A DNA stretch of 64,000 nucleotides from VRUE01 sp963729995 (GCA_963729995.1 CAVSPF010000001.1:124001-188000), one strand, 5' to 3'; shown: positions 1-9,031, counted from the stretch's first letter. Notes: generated by a model from the sequence alone, not told the origin. Program-made: numbers and translations.

Positions 1-15
1 CGTGCAGATGTTCAC
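1..15 (-). CDS. 5' end of a further minus-strand gene (cut by window edge)
   Basis: Only five codons are inside the window. A GTG at 13-15 opens a frame reading V-N-I-C-T towards position 1 and has a good ribosome binding site, GGAAGGAG at 23-30, seven bases upstream. An ATG overlapping the stop of the neighbouring methyltransferase (54-56) runs only 14 codons before a TGA, so the GTG is the better start. It would continue the minus-strand polysaccharide operon. Five residues cannot support a family call. Confidence 0.4.
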
Positions 16-52
16 CTGGCCACTCCTTCCGTGGACGGCGCTTCGGAGCGGC

Positions 53-862
53 TCATGAGGTTGGGCCCATGGACGTCGACCTCTCGACGGTCCACGTGCT
101 CATGTCCCAGCTGGCGGCCTCATCGACCGCGCGCTCACCCGCCGGTTCGGTCTCTCTCTTGCGCGCGACCGCACCGCCGCGAAATGCGTGCTGCCAGGTG
201 CTGAGCGGGTCGAATCCGGATCCACGCAGCCATCCTTCCAGTGCGACCCGGTTCGGCGCCCATTGCGAAGTCGGGTCGCCCCCAAGCATGTTTTCCGGGT
301 AGTACTGGACGATTGGCAACGAAGTCAGATCGGGGTGATAGTCGGCGAGCGCCCGCCAGTCGCCGGCCTGATCGACGAGACCTTCATCGATCATGTGCGT
401 CTCCACCAGCAGCAACGCCTCTGGAGCGCAGACATCATGGATCCGGTCGAGCGCGAACAGCGGGTGGCGCAGGTAGTAGATCACACCGAGAAATAACACG
501 AGATCAAAGCGTCCATACCGTTCTGGGGAGAGCGAGTAGACGTTCTCGGTCACGTACGTTGCCTTCGAGTTGAGGAGCTCTGCCGCAATTGCGAACCCGG
601 TGTTGTGAGGAGACTCATTGTCTAAAGCAATCACCTCTCTCGCCCCACGTCGTTCGGCCTCGAAAGTAAAGAAGCCGTCGCGAGCACCAAGGTCGAGCAC
701 CCGCATACCGCTCAGGTCCTCGGGCATTCCGATTTGCGAGAGGACGCTCGGAGTGTCCTGCAGGCCGGGGGTCCAGACACCTGGGGCGACTTCGATCCGG
801 TGATGCCACTTCTGCTGCTTCGCGATGGCCTGCCGAGCGCGCTGGCTTGCATTCTCCTGCAT
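53..862 (-). CDS. CmoB-like class I SAM-dependent methyltransferase
   Basis: 269 aa. The SAM-binding motif I is seen as VLDLGARDGFF at about residues 55-65, followed by an acidic motif II end (ALD) and the segment FDLVLFLGVIYYLRHP. This pattern is typical of the CmoB/DUF1698 branch of class I methyltransferases, which includes the tRNA wobble-uridine modifying enzyme but also many sugar and small-molecule methyltransferases. It is the last complete gene of a minus-strand run with an ABC-2 polysaccharide exporter and an AlgX-like acetyltransferase, so a role in methylating the surface glycan (for example capping a chain end) is more likely than tRNA modification. That is inference from context. 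The substrate cannot be read from sequence. The ATG at 860-862 is the first in-frame start after a 52-bp gap. Confidence 0.75.
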   Translation of the reverse strand: MQENASQRARQAIAKQQKWHHRIEVAPGVWTPGLQDTPSVLSQIGMPEDLSGMRVLDLGARDGFFTFEAERRGAREVIALDNESPHNTGFAIAAELLNSKATYVTENVYSLSPERYGRFDLVLFLGVIYYLRHPLFALDRIHDVCAPEALLLVETHMIDEGLVDQAGDWRALADYHPDLTSLPIVQYYPENMLGGDPTSQWAPNRVALEGWLRGSGFDPLSTWQHAFRGGAVARKRETEPAGERAVDEAASWDMSTWTVERSTSMGPTS

Positions 863-914
863 GCGGTCGGAGTCTAGCCTCGCCGAAGCGAAGACCTCAG
901 GCGCGCACGGACCG

Positions 915-2081
915 TCAGCCGAAGATGCGCTCGATGCCTACGGGATGCTTGCGGCGCAGGGTTTCCTCGGCGATCCGCGACGCGTCGACCTCGAAGCGCG
1001 GTACGCGCGAGACAAAGCGCTCGGCACCCTGGATGAGGACTGCCTTGGCGCCTACCCGTCGGACGTAGTCGGCGTCCCAGCCAAAAGGCACCCAGACGAA
1101 ATGCACTTCGCGAAAAGTCTGCGCCAGGAACCACGACAGCCCTTGGTAGTAGGCGGCGGCGAAGCCAAAGGAATCGCCGAAGATAACCGCGACACGCGGG
1201 TCGGGAGCCTGTTCGTTGCGGAATACCCGCCGCGTTCCGACGTGCCCCTCCACGGCTTCGATCTCCTCGCGATTGTCTTCGACGATCTCAGCGTGATGGA
1301 GCGAGCCGGGCTCAGTGACGATGCTGACGATCTGTGGCTCGAACTTGATGCCAAGGTCACCGGCGATCGGATACGAGTGGAACGAAAGTGCGGTCAGGTC
1401 GGGCAGGTTCTCGACCTCGAGAGCGGCCAGCACCGAGGAAAACAGCAGTTCGTTGCCGCGAAAGGTGAGATGCGTGTCGGTTCGCAGGTAGACCTCTTCG
1501 CCCGAGGCCACGGCATTGCGGAGCTCTGCGAGGGGATAGATAATCGGCAGGTCAGGCACGGCCAGCAGACGCTCAATCGGACGTGGGCCGACCCGCGTTA
1601 AGTCCTCCGGGTAGTAGTCCTCGTAGACAGCGAGCTTGTCCGGTACCACGAGGAGTGCGGAGGCAATGCCTAGCTCGCGTAGCTCCGCATCCCGGCGTTG
1701 AATTATCTGGCGCCATTCATCCAGCCAGTCGGCGTCCATCTCTACGGCGCCGACGTACTGGCCGAGATTTGCGTTCGTCCCTCCGCACAGAAACAGCCAG
1801 CCCTCCCGCCCGACGATCGCGATCTCGTCGTCCGAGCGGGTGCAGGGCGGGAGACCCCACTCAGCGAGATCGGGGTGGAAGATGTTGACGACCGTCGGAC
1901 TGCGCGCTGCATTCAATCCCCGCTGTCGCAGGCGCGCGGCGTACTCCTCGGATTCGAGGGCTACCCGCAGCAGCGCGTCCAGACCCGGCATGGCGGCGAG
2001 CTGGGTCTCTATCTCCTGCTCGCTTGGCGTGCGTTCGAGCACCTGCCGGTACACCAAGACGACCTGGTCGCGGGTGAGCAT
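915..2081 (-). CDS. AlgX/AlgJ-like SGNH-fold putative polysaccharide O-acetyltransferase with N-terminal helical domain
   Basis: 388 aa. Residues about 1-50 form a small helical domain (VYRQVLERTPSEQEIE...) resembling DUF4214-type modules found with surface glycan proteins. The rest resembles the SGNH-hydrolase-like domain of AlgX/AlgJ: GREGWLFL near residue 90, the DTHLTFRGN motif (family Asp-x-His pair) and IFGDSFG (nucleophilic Ser). AlgX and AlgJ transfer acetyl groups to alginate in Gram-negative bacteria. Here no signal peptide is visible, so the protein may act on the cytoplasmic side or on a lipid-linked intermediate. It lies 5 bp after the Wzm-like permease gene and is surely in the same operon. 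The predicted role is acetylation of the exported glycan; the acceptor is unknown. Confidence 0.65.
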   Translation of the reverse strand: MLTRDQVVLVYRQVLERTPSEQEIETQLAAMPGLDALLRVALESEEYAARLRQRGLNAARSPTVVNIFHPDLAEWGLPPCTRSDDEIAIVGREGWLFLCGGTNANLGQYVGAVEMDADWLDEWRQIIQRRDAELRELGIASALLVVPDKLAVYEDYYPEDLTRVGPRPIERLLAVPDLPIIYPLAELRNAVASGEEVYLRTDTHLTFRGNELLFSSVLAALEVENLPDLTALSFHSYPIAGDLGIKFEPQIVSIVTEPGSLHHAEIVEDNREEIEAVEGHVGTRRVFRNEQAPDPRVAVIFGDSFGFAAAYYQGLSWFLAQTFREVHFVWVPFGWDADYVRRVGAKAVLIQGAERFVSRVPRFEVDASRIAEETLRRKHPVGIERIFG

Positions 2082-2086
2082 GCGGC

Positions 2087-2941
2087 TCAGAGCTCCTCAG
2101 CGATTCGGGGGGCCTCGCGGTTGAAGATCCAGACCCCGAAGGCGCAGAGGCCGACGAAGATGGCCAGTGCGGGGAGTAGGTGCAGGGCGCCGCCGGCGGC
2201 CTGCACGGCGGTTGGGGCCTGTGGTTCGGCGAGGACCCAGACCCGCACCTGCTCGAAGATGACCGCGAGGGGGTTGATCATCAGAAGGTGTTCCGCGGTC
2301 GGGTCTTCGAAGGCGGTGATGGGATAGAGGATCGGCGTCCCGTAGAAGAGCATCTGGGCCACCACGAGCCAGATGATCGCGACGTCGCGGAAACGCACGT
2401 AGAGGACCGATAACGCGCTGCTCACGGCTGCCGTGAGGACGAAGAGGAAGACGAAGGCAACCGGCAGCAGCAACCAGGTCCAGCTCGGATCGACGCCGAA
2501 AGCGAGGGCGAAGGCGATCACGACCAGGAAGTTGAGACCGAGGTTGAAGACACAGGTGAGGACGGTGGCCAGCGGGATCACCAAGCGAGGAAACTGGGTC
2601 TTGCGGACGATCCCCTCCTGGGTGACGACCGAGGTGACCGCCTGAGTCGTCGATTCCTGGAAGAAGGTGTAGAGGACGATTCCCAGCAGCAGCATCACCG
2701 GGTAGTGGCCGACCTGGTTGCTGCCGATTTTGAAGACCTGAGTGAAGACGACCAGCAGGACCCCGAACAGCATCAGCGGCCGGACCAGGGACCAGAGGTA
2801 GCCGAGGACGGTGCCGAAATACACGCGCTTGAATTCGGTAACCGACATCAGCCAGAGCAGGTCGAAGAAGCGCTGGCGGCCGCCGCCGAGGGCCGCGGGG
2901 CCGCGCACCTCACGGAGGCCGGTGGTCGCCGCCTCGTTCAC
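2087..2941 (-). CDS. ABC-2 type polysaccharide export permease (Wzm-like)
   Basis: 284 aa integral membrane protein with about six hydrophobic segments starting near residue 40. The amphipathic region before the first membrane segment and the sequence FKRVYFGTVLGYLWSLVRP match the cytoplasmic gate helix and first transmembrane segment of ABC-2 permeases that export O-antigen or teichoic-acid-like polymers. Its ATG overlaps the stop of the ATPase gene by 4 bp (ATGA), so the two are translationally coupled and should form the exporter complex in the cytoplasmic membrane. In the ABC-transporter route a glycan is finished on a lipid carrier in the cytoplasm and then exported whole. Confidence 0.88.
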   Translation of the reverse strand: MNEAATTGLREVRGPAALGGGRQRFFDLLWLMSVTEFKRVYFGTVLGYLWSLVRPLMLFGVLLVVFTQVFKIGSNQVGHYPVMLLLGIVLYTFFQESTTQAVTSVVTQEGIVRKTQFPRLVIPLATVLTCVFNLGLNFLVVIAFALAFGVDPSWTWLLLPVAFVFLFVLTAAVSSALSVLYVRFRDVAIIWLVVAQMLFYGTPILYPITAFEDPTAEHLLMINPLAVIFEQVRVWVLAEPQAPTAVQAAGGALHLLPALAIFVGLCAFGVWIFNREAPRIAEEL

Positions 2942-4155
2942 GTCTTGCCCCTGACGATCACGGTCGTGCGCGTCTGCTGCGGCAGCGAGACGAGGCCGCG
3001 ATCGGCAGGGCCGCCGAAGACGACGAAGTCGGTTGCGGCGGCGACATCGAGGGCCACTCCCCCTTCGAGCAGGCGATTGATGCCGCAGTGCACGAAGTAG
3101 TGGCCGGCTGCGAGCAGGTTGTCGATGGTCGTCTCGACCTTGAGGCGTTCCCCAGCCTTGACCGGGGGCGGCGGGTCGCCGCCGATAGGCGCGCGCAACT
3201 GGCAGACGCCGACGCCGTCGGCGTTGACGATGAGGTGGCCGACGGCGAGCGCGGCGAAATCCTTTCTCGCTTCGATCTCAACCTGGATCCGGATCTTTTC
3301 GCCGTGCTCGAACGAGCTGACGCGCTCGCCATTCGCGTCGACGACGCGGGCGTCCAGCATCTTCACCGCTGCATCCTCGTCACCTTCGGCCAAGGACGTG
3401 CCGATCGCGCGGGCTCGCTCGAAGTTGAGGCGCAGGTACCTCCGCCCCACCTCGTCCGGCTCGCCGAGGTGGGCGATCTTGCCGTCGTTGATCACCATCG
3501 CGCGATGGCAGTACTCCTCGACCGTCGCCATCGCGTGGGTGACCAGGATGATCGTCTTCCCCGCGGCTTTCATCTCGCGGAAGGCGTCCGCGCACTTCTG
3601 CTGGAAGGCGGCGTCGCCGACGGCCAGCACCTCGTCGATCAGGAGGATGTCGGGGTCGACCTCCATCATCAGCGAGAAGGCGAGCCGCACCAGCATCCCC
3701 GAGGAGTAGTTCTTCAGCTTCAGGTCGACGAACTCTTGGAGTTCGGCGAAGTCGACGATGGCACCGAGGCGCCTGCGCGTCTCCTGCGGCGAGAGACCCA
3801 TCATCACTCCGTTCAGGACCACGTTTTCGCGGGCGGTGAGGTCGGGGTTGAAGCCCACGCCCAGCTCGATGAACGGAGCCAGCCGGCCAGCCATGCGGAT
3901 GGTTCCCGAGTCGGCCCGGTAGATGCTGGCGAGTAGCTTCAGGAGCGTGCTCTTGCCGGAGCCGTTGCGTCCGACGATGCCGAAGAACTCTCCCCGGCCG
4001 ACCTCGAAGGAGATCCCGTCGAGCGCCTTCAGCACGCGATAGTCGCGGACGGCAAACGGCCTCAGCACGCGCTCTTTGAGCGAATCAACCCGGTGGGTAG
4101 GGATGCGGAACGACTTGTGCAGGTCCTCGACCTGGATCGCCAGTGCTCCGCTCAC
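2938..4155 (-). CDS. Polysaccharide export ABC ATPase with Wzt-type C-terminal domain
   Basis: 405 aa. Walker A GRNGSGKST near residues 62-70, signature YSSGMLVRLAFS, Walker B ILLIDEVLAVGD and the H-loop LVTHAM identify an ABC ATPase of the O-antigen/teichoic acid export group. Residues about 260-405 form an extra domain that fits the Wzt C-terminal family, a beta-sandwich known in E. coli O8/O9a to recognise the terminal modification of the finished glycan chain. The presence of that domain, together with the methyltransferase and AlgX-like genes downstream, suggests that chain length or export is coupled to end-group modification; this is inference. Paired with the Wzm-like permease by a 4-bp overlap. 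Confidence 0.88.
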   Translation of the reverse strand: MSGALAIQVEDLHKSFRIPTHRVDSLKERVLRPFAVRDYRVLKALDGISFEVGRGEFFGIVGRNGSGKSTLLKLLASIYRADSGTIRMAGRLAPFIELGVGFNPDLTARENVVLNGVMMGLSPQETRRRLGAIVDFAELQEFVDLKLKNYSSGMLVRLAFSLMMEVDPDILLIDEVLAVGDAAFQQKCADAFREMKAAGKTIILVTHAMATVEEYCHRAMVINDGKIAHLGEPDEVGRRYLRLNFERARAIGTSLAEGDEDAAVKMLDARVVDANGERVSSFEHGEKIRIQVEIEARKDFAALAVGHLIVNADGVGVCQLRAPIGGDPPPPVKAGERLKVETTIDNLLAAGHYFVHCGINRLLEGGVALDVAAATDFVVFGGPADRGLVSLPQQTRTTVIVRGKT

Positions 4156-4253
4156 CGCAGGAAAGCTAGCGAGGTCTCGGCGCGTCAGGCTTGCACCCGT
4201 GAGGGCGCTGGGGCGGTCGCGGTGGATCTTGCTCGCTTGGCGCCTGGGTCGAC

Positions 4254-6215
4254 TCAGCTTGCCGCACTGGCCGGATGCCGCACCGGGATCAGCCTTACCG
4301 GTCTCATCTTGACCCGGTAGAAGTCGAACCGCAGCGGGCCGCTGGCCCCCTCGATGCTGATGTTCTTGATGACCGGGAGTTCGGGGAAGTCGAAGCCGCG
4401 GTCAAGCGAGCGGTCGACCGAGACGATCAATCCGTCCCCGGTCGTGCCCGGAACGAGCCGGTAGCCATAGCGTCCGTGGTCCAGAACGGCGTGCCGTTCC
4501 TGCGGACGCCAGAACAGCGAGCCCAGCCGTTCGAGACCTTTGATCCCGGCGCCATGGAGGCGCAGGATCACGAGTTCGTTGCGGTTGCTGGCTTGGGGGA
4601 CGGCGACCGCTTTGCCCGGCTCGCCGCTGCGGGCGGCGATCAGCTTCGGTGGCCCGCACCGGTTGGGAATCCGCGAGAGCACCTGCCAGGTGCCGTCGGT
4701 CAGCGTCGGGACGAAGTTGCAGACGCCGGCGACGCTCTGTTCTGGCGGGTCCCAGACGGGCTGCCGTCCCGCGAAGCCGGGGAGACCTCCCAGCGGAACG
4801 TCTCCACTTGGCATCAGCCGTAGTAGTACCTGCGGTCCGTTCGGGTCTTCGATCGCGGCGGCATTGAGGCGATCGAGCTTCGGGGTGTAGGCGGTGTAGT
4901 TCTGGAAGACGGGGAGAGGCTGCCAGTCGAGTTCGTAGGCCCAGGCGGCGCTGATTTCCCATGGTTCGATCGCGACTCGCTTGCCCTGCACCGCGGCAAG
5001 GACGCGGGGAGACATCGCCAGGTTCGATCGCAGGCTCACCCGTAAGCTGTCGATGCGCTGCTGACGGAGGCCGGGCCGGATCGCCAGTTCAGCGGTCTCC
5101 TTGAACGTCTTCAGCTTGGACAGCACGTCGAGGTTCGCTGGAGCCGGGAAGCTGTGGAGGACGATTGCGCCGAGCACCGCGGTGGCGGCGATGAACGCCC
5201 CTGCCCGGCTGCGGGGCCACGGGGCCATCATGAAGACCGCGACAAGTGTCGAGAGAGCCACGGCGGGCGGACCCCCTCTGGCGAACTGAATGGTCCCGTA
5301 CTTGAAGACCACGTACGCGACCACCGCGGTCAATGCGGTAGCGAGCAGACGTGCTCGCGAGTCGCGGAACCTGGCGCGGTGGATAAGCGCCACCAGCCCG
5401 AGCGCGAGGGTCACTATTGCGACCGCTTCCCAGGTATTCGCGGCGTTGTAGCCCATCGCTTCGTTGTATCCCGAGACCACCTGGGCGCCGTTGACCCCGT
5501 AATCCCAGAGGTTGCCCAAACCCTGGCCAGAGAGGAACCAGGCAGCCAGGAAGCCACCCACCGCGATAGACATAAAGGCGCCCAACTGGCGCCGGTTGGC
5601 TCGGGCGCCGACGAGTCCCAGGAGGACGACGAGGGCCGTGGGCGGCCCGACCGAGAGCTTCACCAGTGGCTCGATCGCGCAGAGCAGACCACCGCCCACC
5701 ACCAGCAGCGTCATCGCGACGGGAGGACGGTCTTCTCGCATGGCTGCGAACGACAAGCCGACGGCGAGGAGCAGCGGCAGCTCGCCGAGGAATCCGATCG
5801 CCGAGTAGGCAATGAAGGTGATCACTGTGGCTCCGAGGAGACCCACGGTGCGACTGAGCGACCAGACCAATGTGGCGGTGAGGGCGACGTAGATCACGCA
5901 GAAGTAGAGGAAGGCCGCTACGGCGAGCCAGCTGAACCAGAGCTGCGGCCAGGCGAGGAACCCCAGCGGCCCGTAGGTGAACACGACTTCGGTTCCGAAG
6001 TGCTTGCCGTCGTGGATCGCCATGTATAGGCCGCTGCCCCAGCTGAAGTCGAGGCCGGCGCCTGGATAGCCGAAAGTGATCGGCCAGGTGATGAGAACTA
6101 GGAGGATGCTGGCGATCCAGATCGGCCGGCTGCCGGCCGAGAGTCGCCTTCGAGCCGCCGTCGCTGCGAGCCGGAGCCTTCTCCCTGCGCGTTCGTAGCT
6201 GCTGTCTCCCGCCAA
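4254..6215 (-). CDS. Large multi-pass membrane protein, possible GT-C-type glycosyltransferase
   Basis: 653 aa. About ten hydrophobic segments fill residues 33-360; the rest is a soluble, probably extracytoplasmic domain. The first loop has an Asp (LDFSWGSG) and FGTEVVFTYGPLGFL, an arrangement seen in GT-C glycosyltransferases where a first-loop Asp and a later YGP are conserved, but I do not recognise a named family. The gene sits between the exporter genes and a two-domain GT2, so transfer of a sugar from a polyprenyl phosphate donor is plausible. The start is a TTG at 6213-6215 with no clear Shine-Dalgarno sequence, so the N-terminus may be misplaced. Confidence 0.6.
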   Translation of the reverse strand: MAGDSSYERAGRRLRLAATAARRRLSAGSRPIWIASILLVLITWPITFGYPGAGLDFSWGSGLYMAIHDGKHFGTEVVFTYGPLGFLAWPQLWFSWLAVAAFLYFCVIYVALTATLVWSLSRTVGLLGATVITFIAYSAIGFLGELPLLLAVGLSFAAMREDRPPVAMTLLVVGGGLLCAIEPLVKLSVGPPTALVVLLGLVGARANRRQLGAFMSIAVGGFLAAWFLSGQGLGNLWDYGVNGAQVVSGYNEAMGYNAANTWEAVAIVTLALGLVALIHRARFRDSRARLLATALTAVVAYVVFKYGTIQFARGGPPAVALSTLVAVFMMAPWPRSRAGAFIAATAVLGAIVLHSFPAPANLDVLSKLKTFKETAELAIRPGLRQQRIDSLRVSLRSNLAMSPRVLAAVQGKRVAIEPWEISAAWAYELDWQPLPVFQNYTAYTPKLDRLNAAAIEDPNGPQVLLRLMPSGDVPLGGLPGFAGRQPVWDPPEQSVAGVCNFVPTLTDGTWQVLSRIPNRCGPPKLIAARSGEPGKAVAVPQASNRNELVILRLHGAGIKGLERLGSLFWRPQERHAVLDHGRYGYRLVPGTTGDGLIVSVDRSLDRGFDFPELPVIKNISIEGASGPLRFDFYRVKMRPVRLIPVRHPASAAS

Positions 6216-6293
6216 GAGGCAGGCAGGATAGCCTGGTCATCGGTCAGTGCGCGGCGACTCTCACCGGCCCTCCTCTAGTGAGTACAGCTAGCG

Positions 6294-7973
6294 CTAGCGA
6301 GGGCGCAATCGGGGAGCGCGACGGAGCGCGAAGTTGAGCCTGGCGCACAGCTTCGGGCCCTCCTGCAGCAGGTTGGGGTTGGAGTCGGGGTCGACCGCGC
6401 TCAACTGCGGCCACTTCTGCCTCAACAGCCGCTTCTCCCAGTCCGCCACATCTGGAGATCGGCTGGAGGACTCGAAGTGGAACATCACCAGGTCAGGGTC
6501 GTAGACGACCCGCCTGCCGTCGCGGCGGAGCTTGAGGCAGTAGTCGACGTCGTTGTAGTTGACCGGGAACTCGCCGGAGAGCCCGCCCAGTCGGTCAAAC
6601 AGGTTACGCCGGGTCATCAGGCAGGCGCCGGTGACGGCCAGCGGGTTGCGTGCGACCAGGATCTCGTTGACGTAGCCCTCGAAGTCGCCGGCGTAGCCGT
6701 AGTAGGGATGCCCTGGGAGGCCGTGCTTGAAGCGCACGCCGGCGTGCTGGATGCGCCCGTCTTCCAGCAGCAGCCGGCCGCCGACGGCGCCGACGCCGGG
6801 GAGGCTCGAGTACATCACCATCCGCTCGATCCATTTCGGTGTAGCCACCTCGATGTCGTCGTTGAGCAGCAGCAGGTGCTCACCCTCGGCATGGGCGGCG
6901 CCGAGATTGACCTTGGCCGAGAAGTCGAAGGGCTGGTCGTAGAAAACGATCCGGAGCCGCTCGCCCCCCAACTCTCGCAGCTCCGCGACAGCGTCCGTCG
7001 GCGCGGTCGCATCGACGACGCAGACGATCTCGTAGTTGCCGTAGCTGGAGCGCTCGCGGATGCCGCGCACGCAATTGTTGACCAGCACCTGTGGCCGATA
7101 GCGGACTTCGCGGACCTGGCAGGCGGTGGGGATGACGATGCTGACCCGCGGCTCGGACTCCAGCTCGGGCTCGAGACGATAGACGCCGGTATGGGTCTCA
7201 TCGCGCTCGGCCCTGGCCTGCAGCCCAACCCGCTCGCAGTGCGCCTGCACCGCCCGCGCACCTGCCTCGAAGGCCCACGGTTTCGCTGCGACGCCGCCGA
7301 CCGCCGCGGAGGTCGCGATCACCCGCCAGTGGTAGAGGACCAGCGGCACGTGGAGAACGGCGCGAGCGCGCTCGGTCACCTTCAGCACCAGGTCCCAGTC
7401 CTGCGACCCCTCGAACTCGGGGTCGAAGCCGCCGACCTCCTCGACCAGCGAGCGTCGCAGGGCGCTGAGGTGGCAGGTGTACATCTGCGTCCGCAGCCGC
7501 TCGGGGGACCAGTCCGGCTTGAAGAAGGGCCTGAGGTGGAGGCCAGGGCCGACGATCTTGTCCTCGTCGGTGTAGACGTAGTCGGCGTCCGGGTTCTCGA
7601 GCAGCGCCTCGTGGACATGCGCGAGCGCGTCCGGGTGCAGCTCGTCGTCGTGGTCGAGCAGGACCACGAACTCGCCCTGCGCCATCGCCAGCGCATCGTT
7701 GGAGGCGACGACGATGCCGCCGTTAGCCTCGCGCCGGTGCAGCCTGATCCGCGCATCGCCTTGCGCGGCGCCGGCGAGTGCCTCCGCCACGTGTGGCTCG
7801 CGCGAGCCGTCATCGACCAGGCATAGCTCCCAGCCGCGAAAGCTCTGGCGCTGGACCGACCGCAGCATCCTGGCGAGCACCCGCGCCGGCGTTTCATACA
7901 CCGGCGTCACGATCGAGAAGCGGGGCGCGGCCTCCCGGTGGAGCGCCACCACGTCCACGCTGCCCTCAGCCAT
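6294..7973 (-). CDS. Bimodular family-2 glycosyltransferase
   Basis: 559 aa with two GT-A domains in tandem. The first begins at about residue 18 (FSIVTPVYETP) with VLLDHDDELHPDAL as its nucleotide-sugar/metal binding region and YVYTDEDKI, a signature of polysaccharide-type GT2 enzymes. The second begins near residue 278 (RVSIVIPTACQ) and has LLLNDDIEV as its DxD-like region, followed by VNYNDVDYCLKLR. Double-domain GT2 proteins of this kind add two sugars or alternate linkages in O-antigen and rhamnan synthesis. A cytoplasmic enzyme. It is followed on the same strand by another GT2 after 55 bp and precedes the membrane protein and exporter genes. Confidence 0.85.
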   Translation of the reverse strand: MAEGSVDVVALHREAAPRFSIVTPVYETPARVLARMLRSVQRQSFRGWELCLVDDGSREPHVAEALAGAAQGDARIRLHRREANGGIVVASNDALAMAQGEFVVLLDHDDELHPDALAHVHEALLENPDADYVYTDEDKIVGPGLHLRPFFKPDWSPERLRTQMYTCHLSALRRSLVEEVGGFDPEFEGSQDWDLVLKVTERARAVLHVPLVLYHWRVIATSAAVGGVAAKPWAFEAGARAVQAHCERVGLQARAERDETHTGVYRLEPELESEPRVSIVIPTACQVREVRYRPQVLVNNCVRGIRERSSYGNYEIVCVVDATAPTDAVAELRELGGERLRIVFYDQPFDFSAKVNLGAAHAEGEHLLLLNDDIEVATPKWIERMVMYSSLPGVGAVGGRLLLEDGRIQHAGVRFKHGLPGHPYYGYAGDFEGYVNEILVARNPLAVTGACLMTRRNLFDRLGGLSGEFPVNYNDVDYCLKLRRDGRRVVYDPDLVMFHFESSSRSPDVADWEKRLLRQKWPQLSAVDPDSNPNLLQEGPKLCARLNFALRRAPRLRPR

Positions 7974-8028
7974 CAGGCCGCGAGTCTATCCCGCCGCCAA
8001 GGGCCCGCCCGGCCAGAAGCCGCCCGAC

Positions 8029-8958
8029 CTATCCTCGTCGCCGGCGCCGTAGGGCCAGCGCCTCGCGTGCGCTGATCGCCAGCAGCGGTGCCCCGGTTGC
8101 GTCCCGCCGCGCCAGACCGCCGCCGTCGCGCCAGCCGCGCAGGCGGCCGGCGATGCCGCGGGCCGTGTGGTCCATCAACAACTGGCCGGCGCATATCGCC
8201 CCCTCTGCGGCGAGGACCCGCAGCGCGTTGCTTGGGCTCGACATCACGCCATAGCGGCGCAGCATGTAACCGCGGCTCCAGCCGGTGCGGGCGAACTTCT
8301 CGCGGGTCCTGGCGCCGAGGCTCGCCGAGTAGGCGTGCAGCGCCCTGGCCTCGGGGGCGAGGTGGCAGCGAGCGCCGGCGCCGCTCATCCGCAGCGCCAG
8401 GTCGAGGTCCTCGTAGTAGAGGAAGATGCGCTCGTCGAAGCCGCCCACGGCGTCGAACGCGGCTCGGCAGTAGAGCGCCGCACCGCCCGTCGGCCCCAGC
8501 GGCGCTGGCGCCTGCCGTGCGGCCTCCAGCGGCTCGCCGTGCAGGTAGTCGAATCCCATCAGCGTGCGGTCGGCCACCACGCCGGCCGAGTCGATCAGCT
8601 CCGGCGCCGCCTCCTGCAGCAGCACGGCGGCCACCATCTCGGCGCCCCCGTCCGCCGCCTCCAGCATCGCCTCGACGAACCGCGGCTCGCACTCGGCGTC
8701 GTTGTTGAGCAGGATCAGCGGGTCCGCTGGCCGTTCGCGCACGGCGCGGTTGATCGCCCGGCCAAAGCCCAGGTTTTGCCCCAGCTCCAGCAGCGAGACC
8801 TCCGGGAACTCCTCGCGAACCAGCGACACCGAGTCGTCCACGGAGCCGTTGTCGACGACGACCACGCCGACGGGCCGGCTTTGCCCCTGCAGGCTCCGCA
8901 GTGCCCGCGGCAGGCGCTGCACGCCATTGAAGTTGGGGATATAGACGGCCGGCCGCAT
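8029..8958 (-). CDS. Family-2 glycosyltransferase, copy A (rhamnosyltransferase-like)
   Basis: 309 aa single GT-A domain. It starts VYIPNFNG, has VVVDNGSVDDS, the donor-site region LILLNNDAECEP and FDERIFLYYEDLDLALRM, all typical of WbbL-like GT2 enzymes that often use dTDP-rhamnose; the donor is inferred from the nearby rml genes. By eye roughly three quarters of its residues match the second copy at 10367-11299, so the two arose by duplication. The C-terminus is Arg-rich. Its ATG lies only 12 bp from the first iteron of the divergent AAA_14-DUF4143 gene, so any promoter it has is shared with or overlaid on those repeats. Confidence 0.85.
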   Translation of the reverse strand: MRPAVYIPNFNGVQRLPRALRSLQGQSRPVGVVVVDNGSVDDSVSLVREEFPEVSLLELGQNLGFGRAINRAVRERPADPLILLNNDAECEPRFVEAMLEAADGGAEMVAAVLLQEAAPELIDSAGVVADRTLMGFDYLHGEPLEAARQAPAPLGPTGGAALYCRAAFDAVGGFDERIFLYYEDLDLALRMSGAGARCHLAPEARALHAYSASLGARTREKFARTGWSRGYMLRRYGVMSSPSNALRVLAAEGAICAGQLLMDHTARGIAGRLRGWRDGGGLARRDATGAPLLAISAREALALRRRRRG

Positions 8959-8970
8959 GGGGCGTGGAAA

Positions 8971-9026
8971 TGTATGGTAGCTACCCGCAAAAACGTAAAG
9001 TAATGACTCGCAAAACTGTAAGGTAG
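8971..9026 (+). repeat. Three iterons with 23-bp period upstream of the AAA_14-DUF4143 gene
   Basis: The core decamers are TGTATGGTAG at 8971-8980, CGTAAAGTAA at 8994-9003 and TGTAAGGTAG at 9017-9026, each exactly 23 bp after the previous one. Around units 2 and 3 the similarity spans the whole repeat: 8983-9005 and 9006-9028 agree at 17 of 23 positions, including a shared CGCAAAA stretch. The third unit ends five bases before the ATG at 9032 and includes the presumed ribosome binding site, so the array fills the promoter/leader of that gene. It is AT-richer than its surroundings. Likely an operator for a DNA-binding regulator or the ATPase itself; no binding evidence exists in the sequence. 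Confidence 0.75.
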
Positions 9027-9031
9027 AGGAA

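Noticed and set aside
8971..9026. CRISPR-like array
   Set aside because: Only three imperfect units with no unique spacers of constant length, and no cas genes in the window. The repeats behave as tandem iterons.
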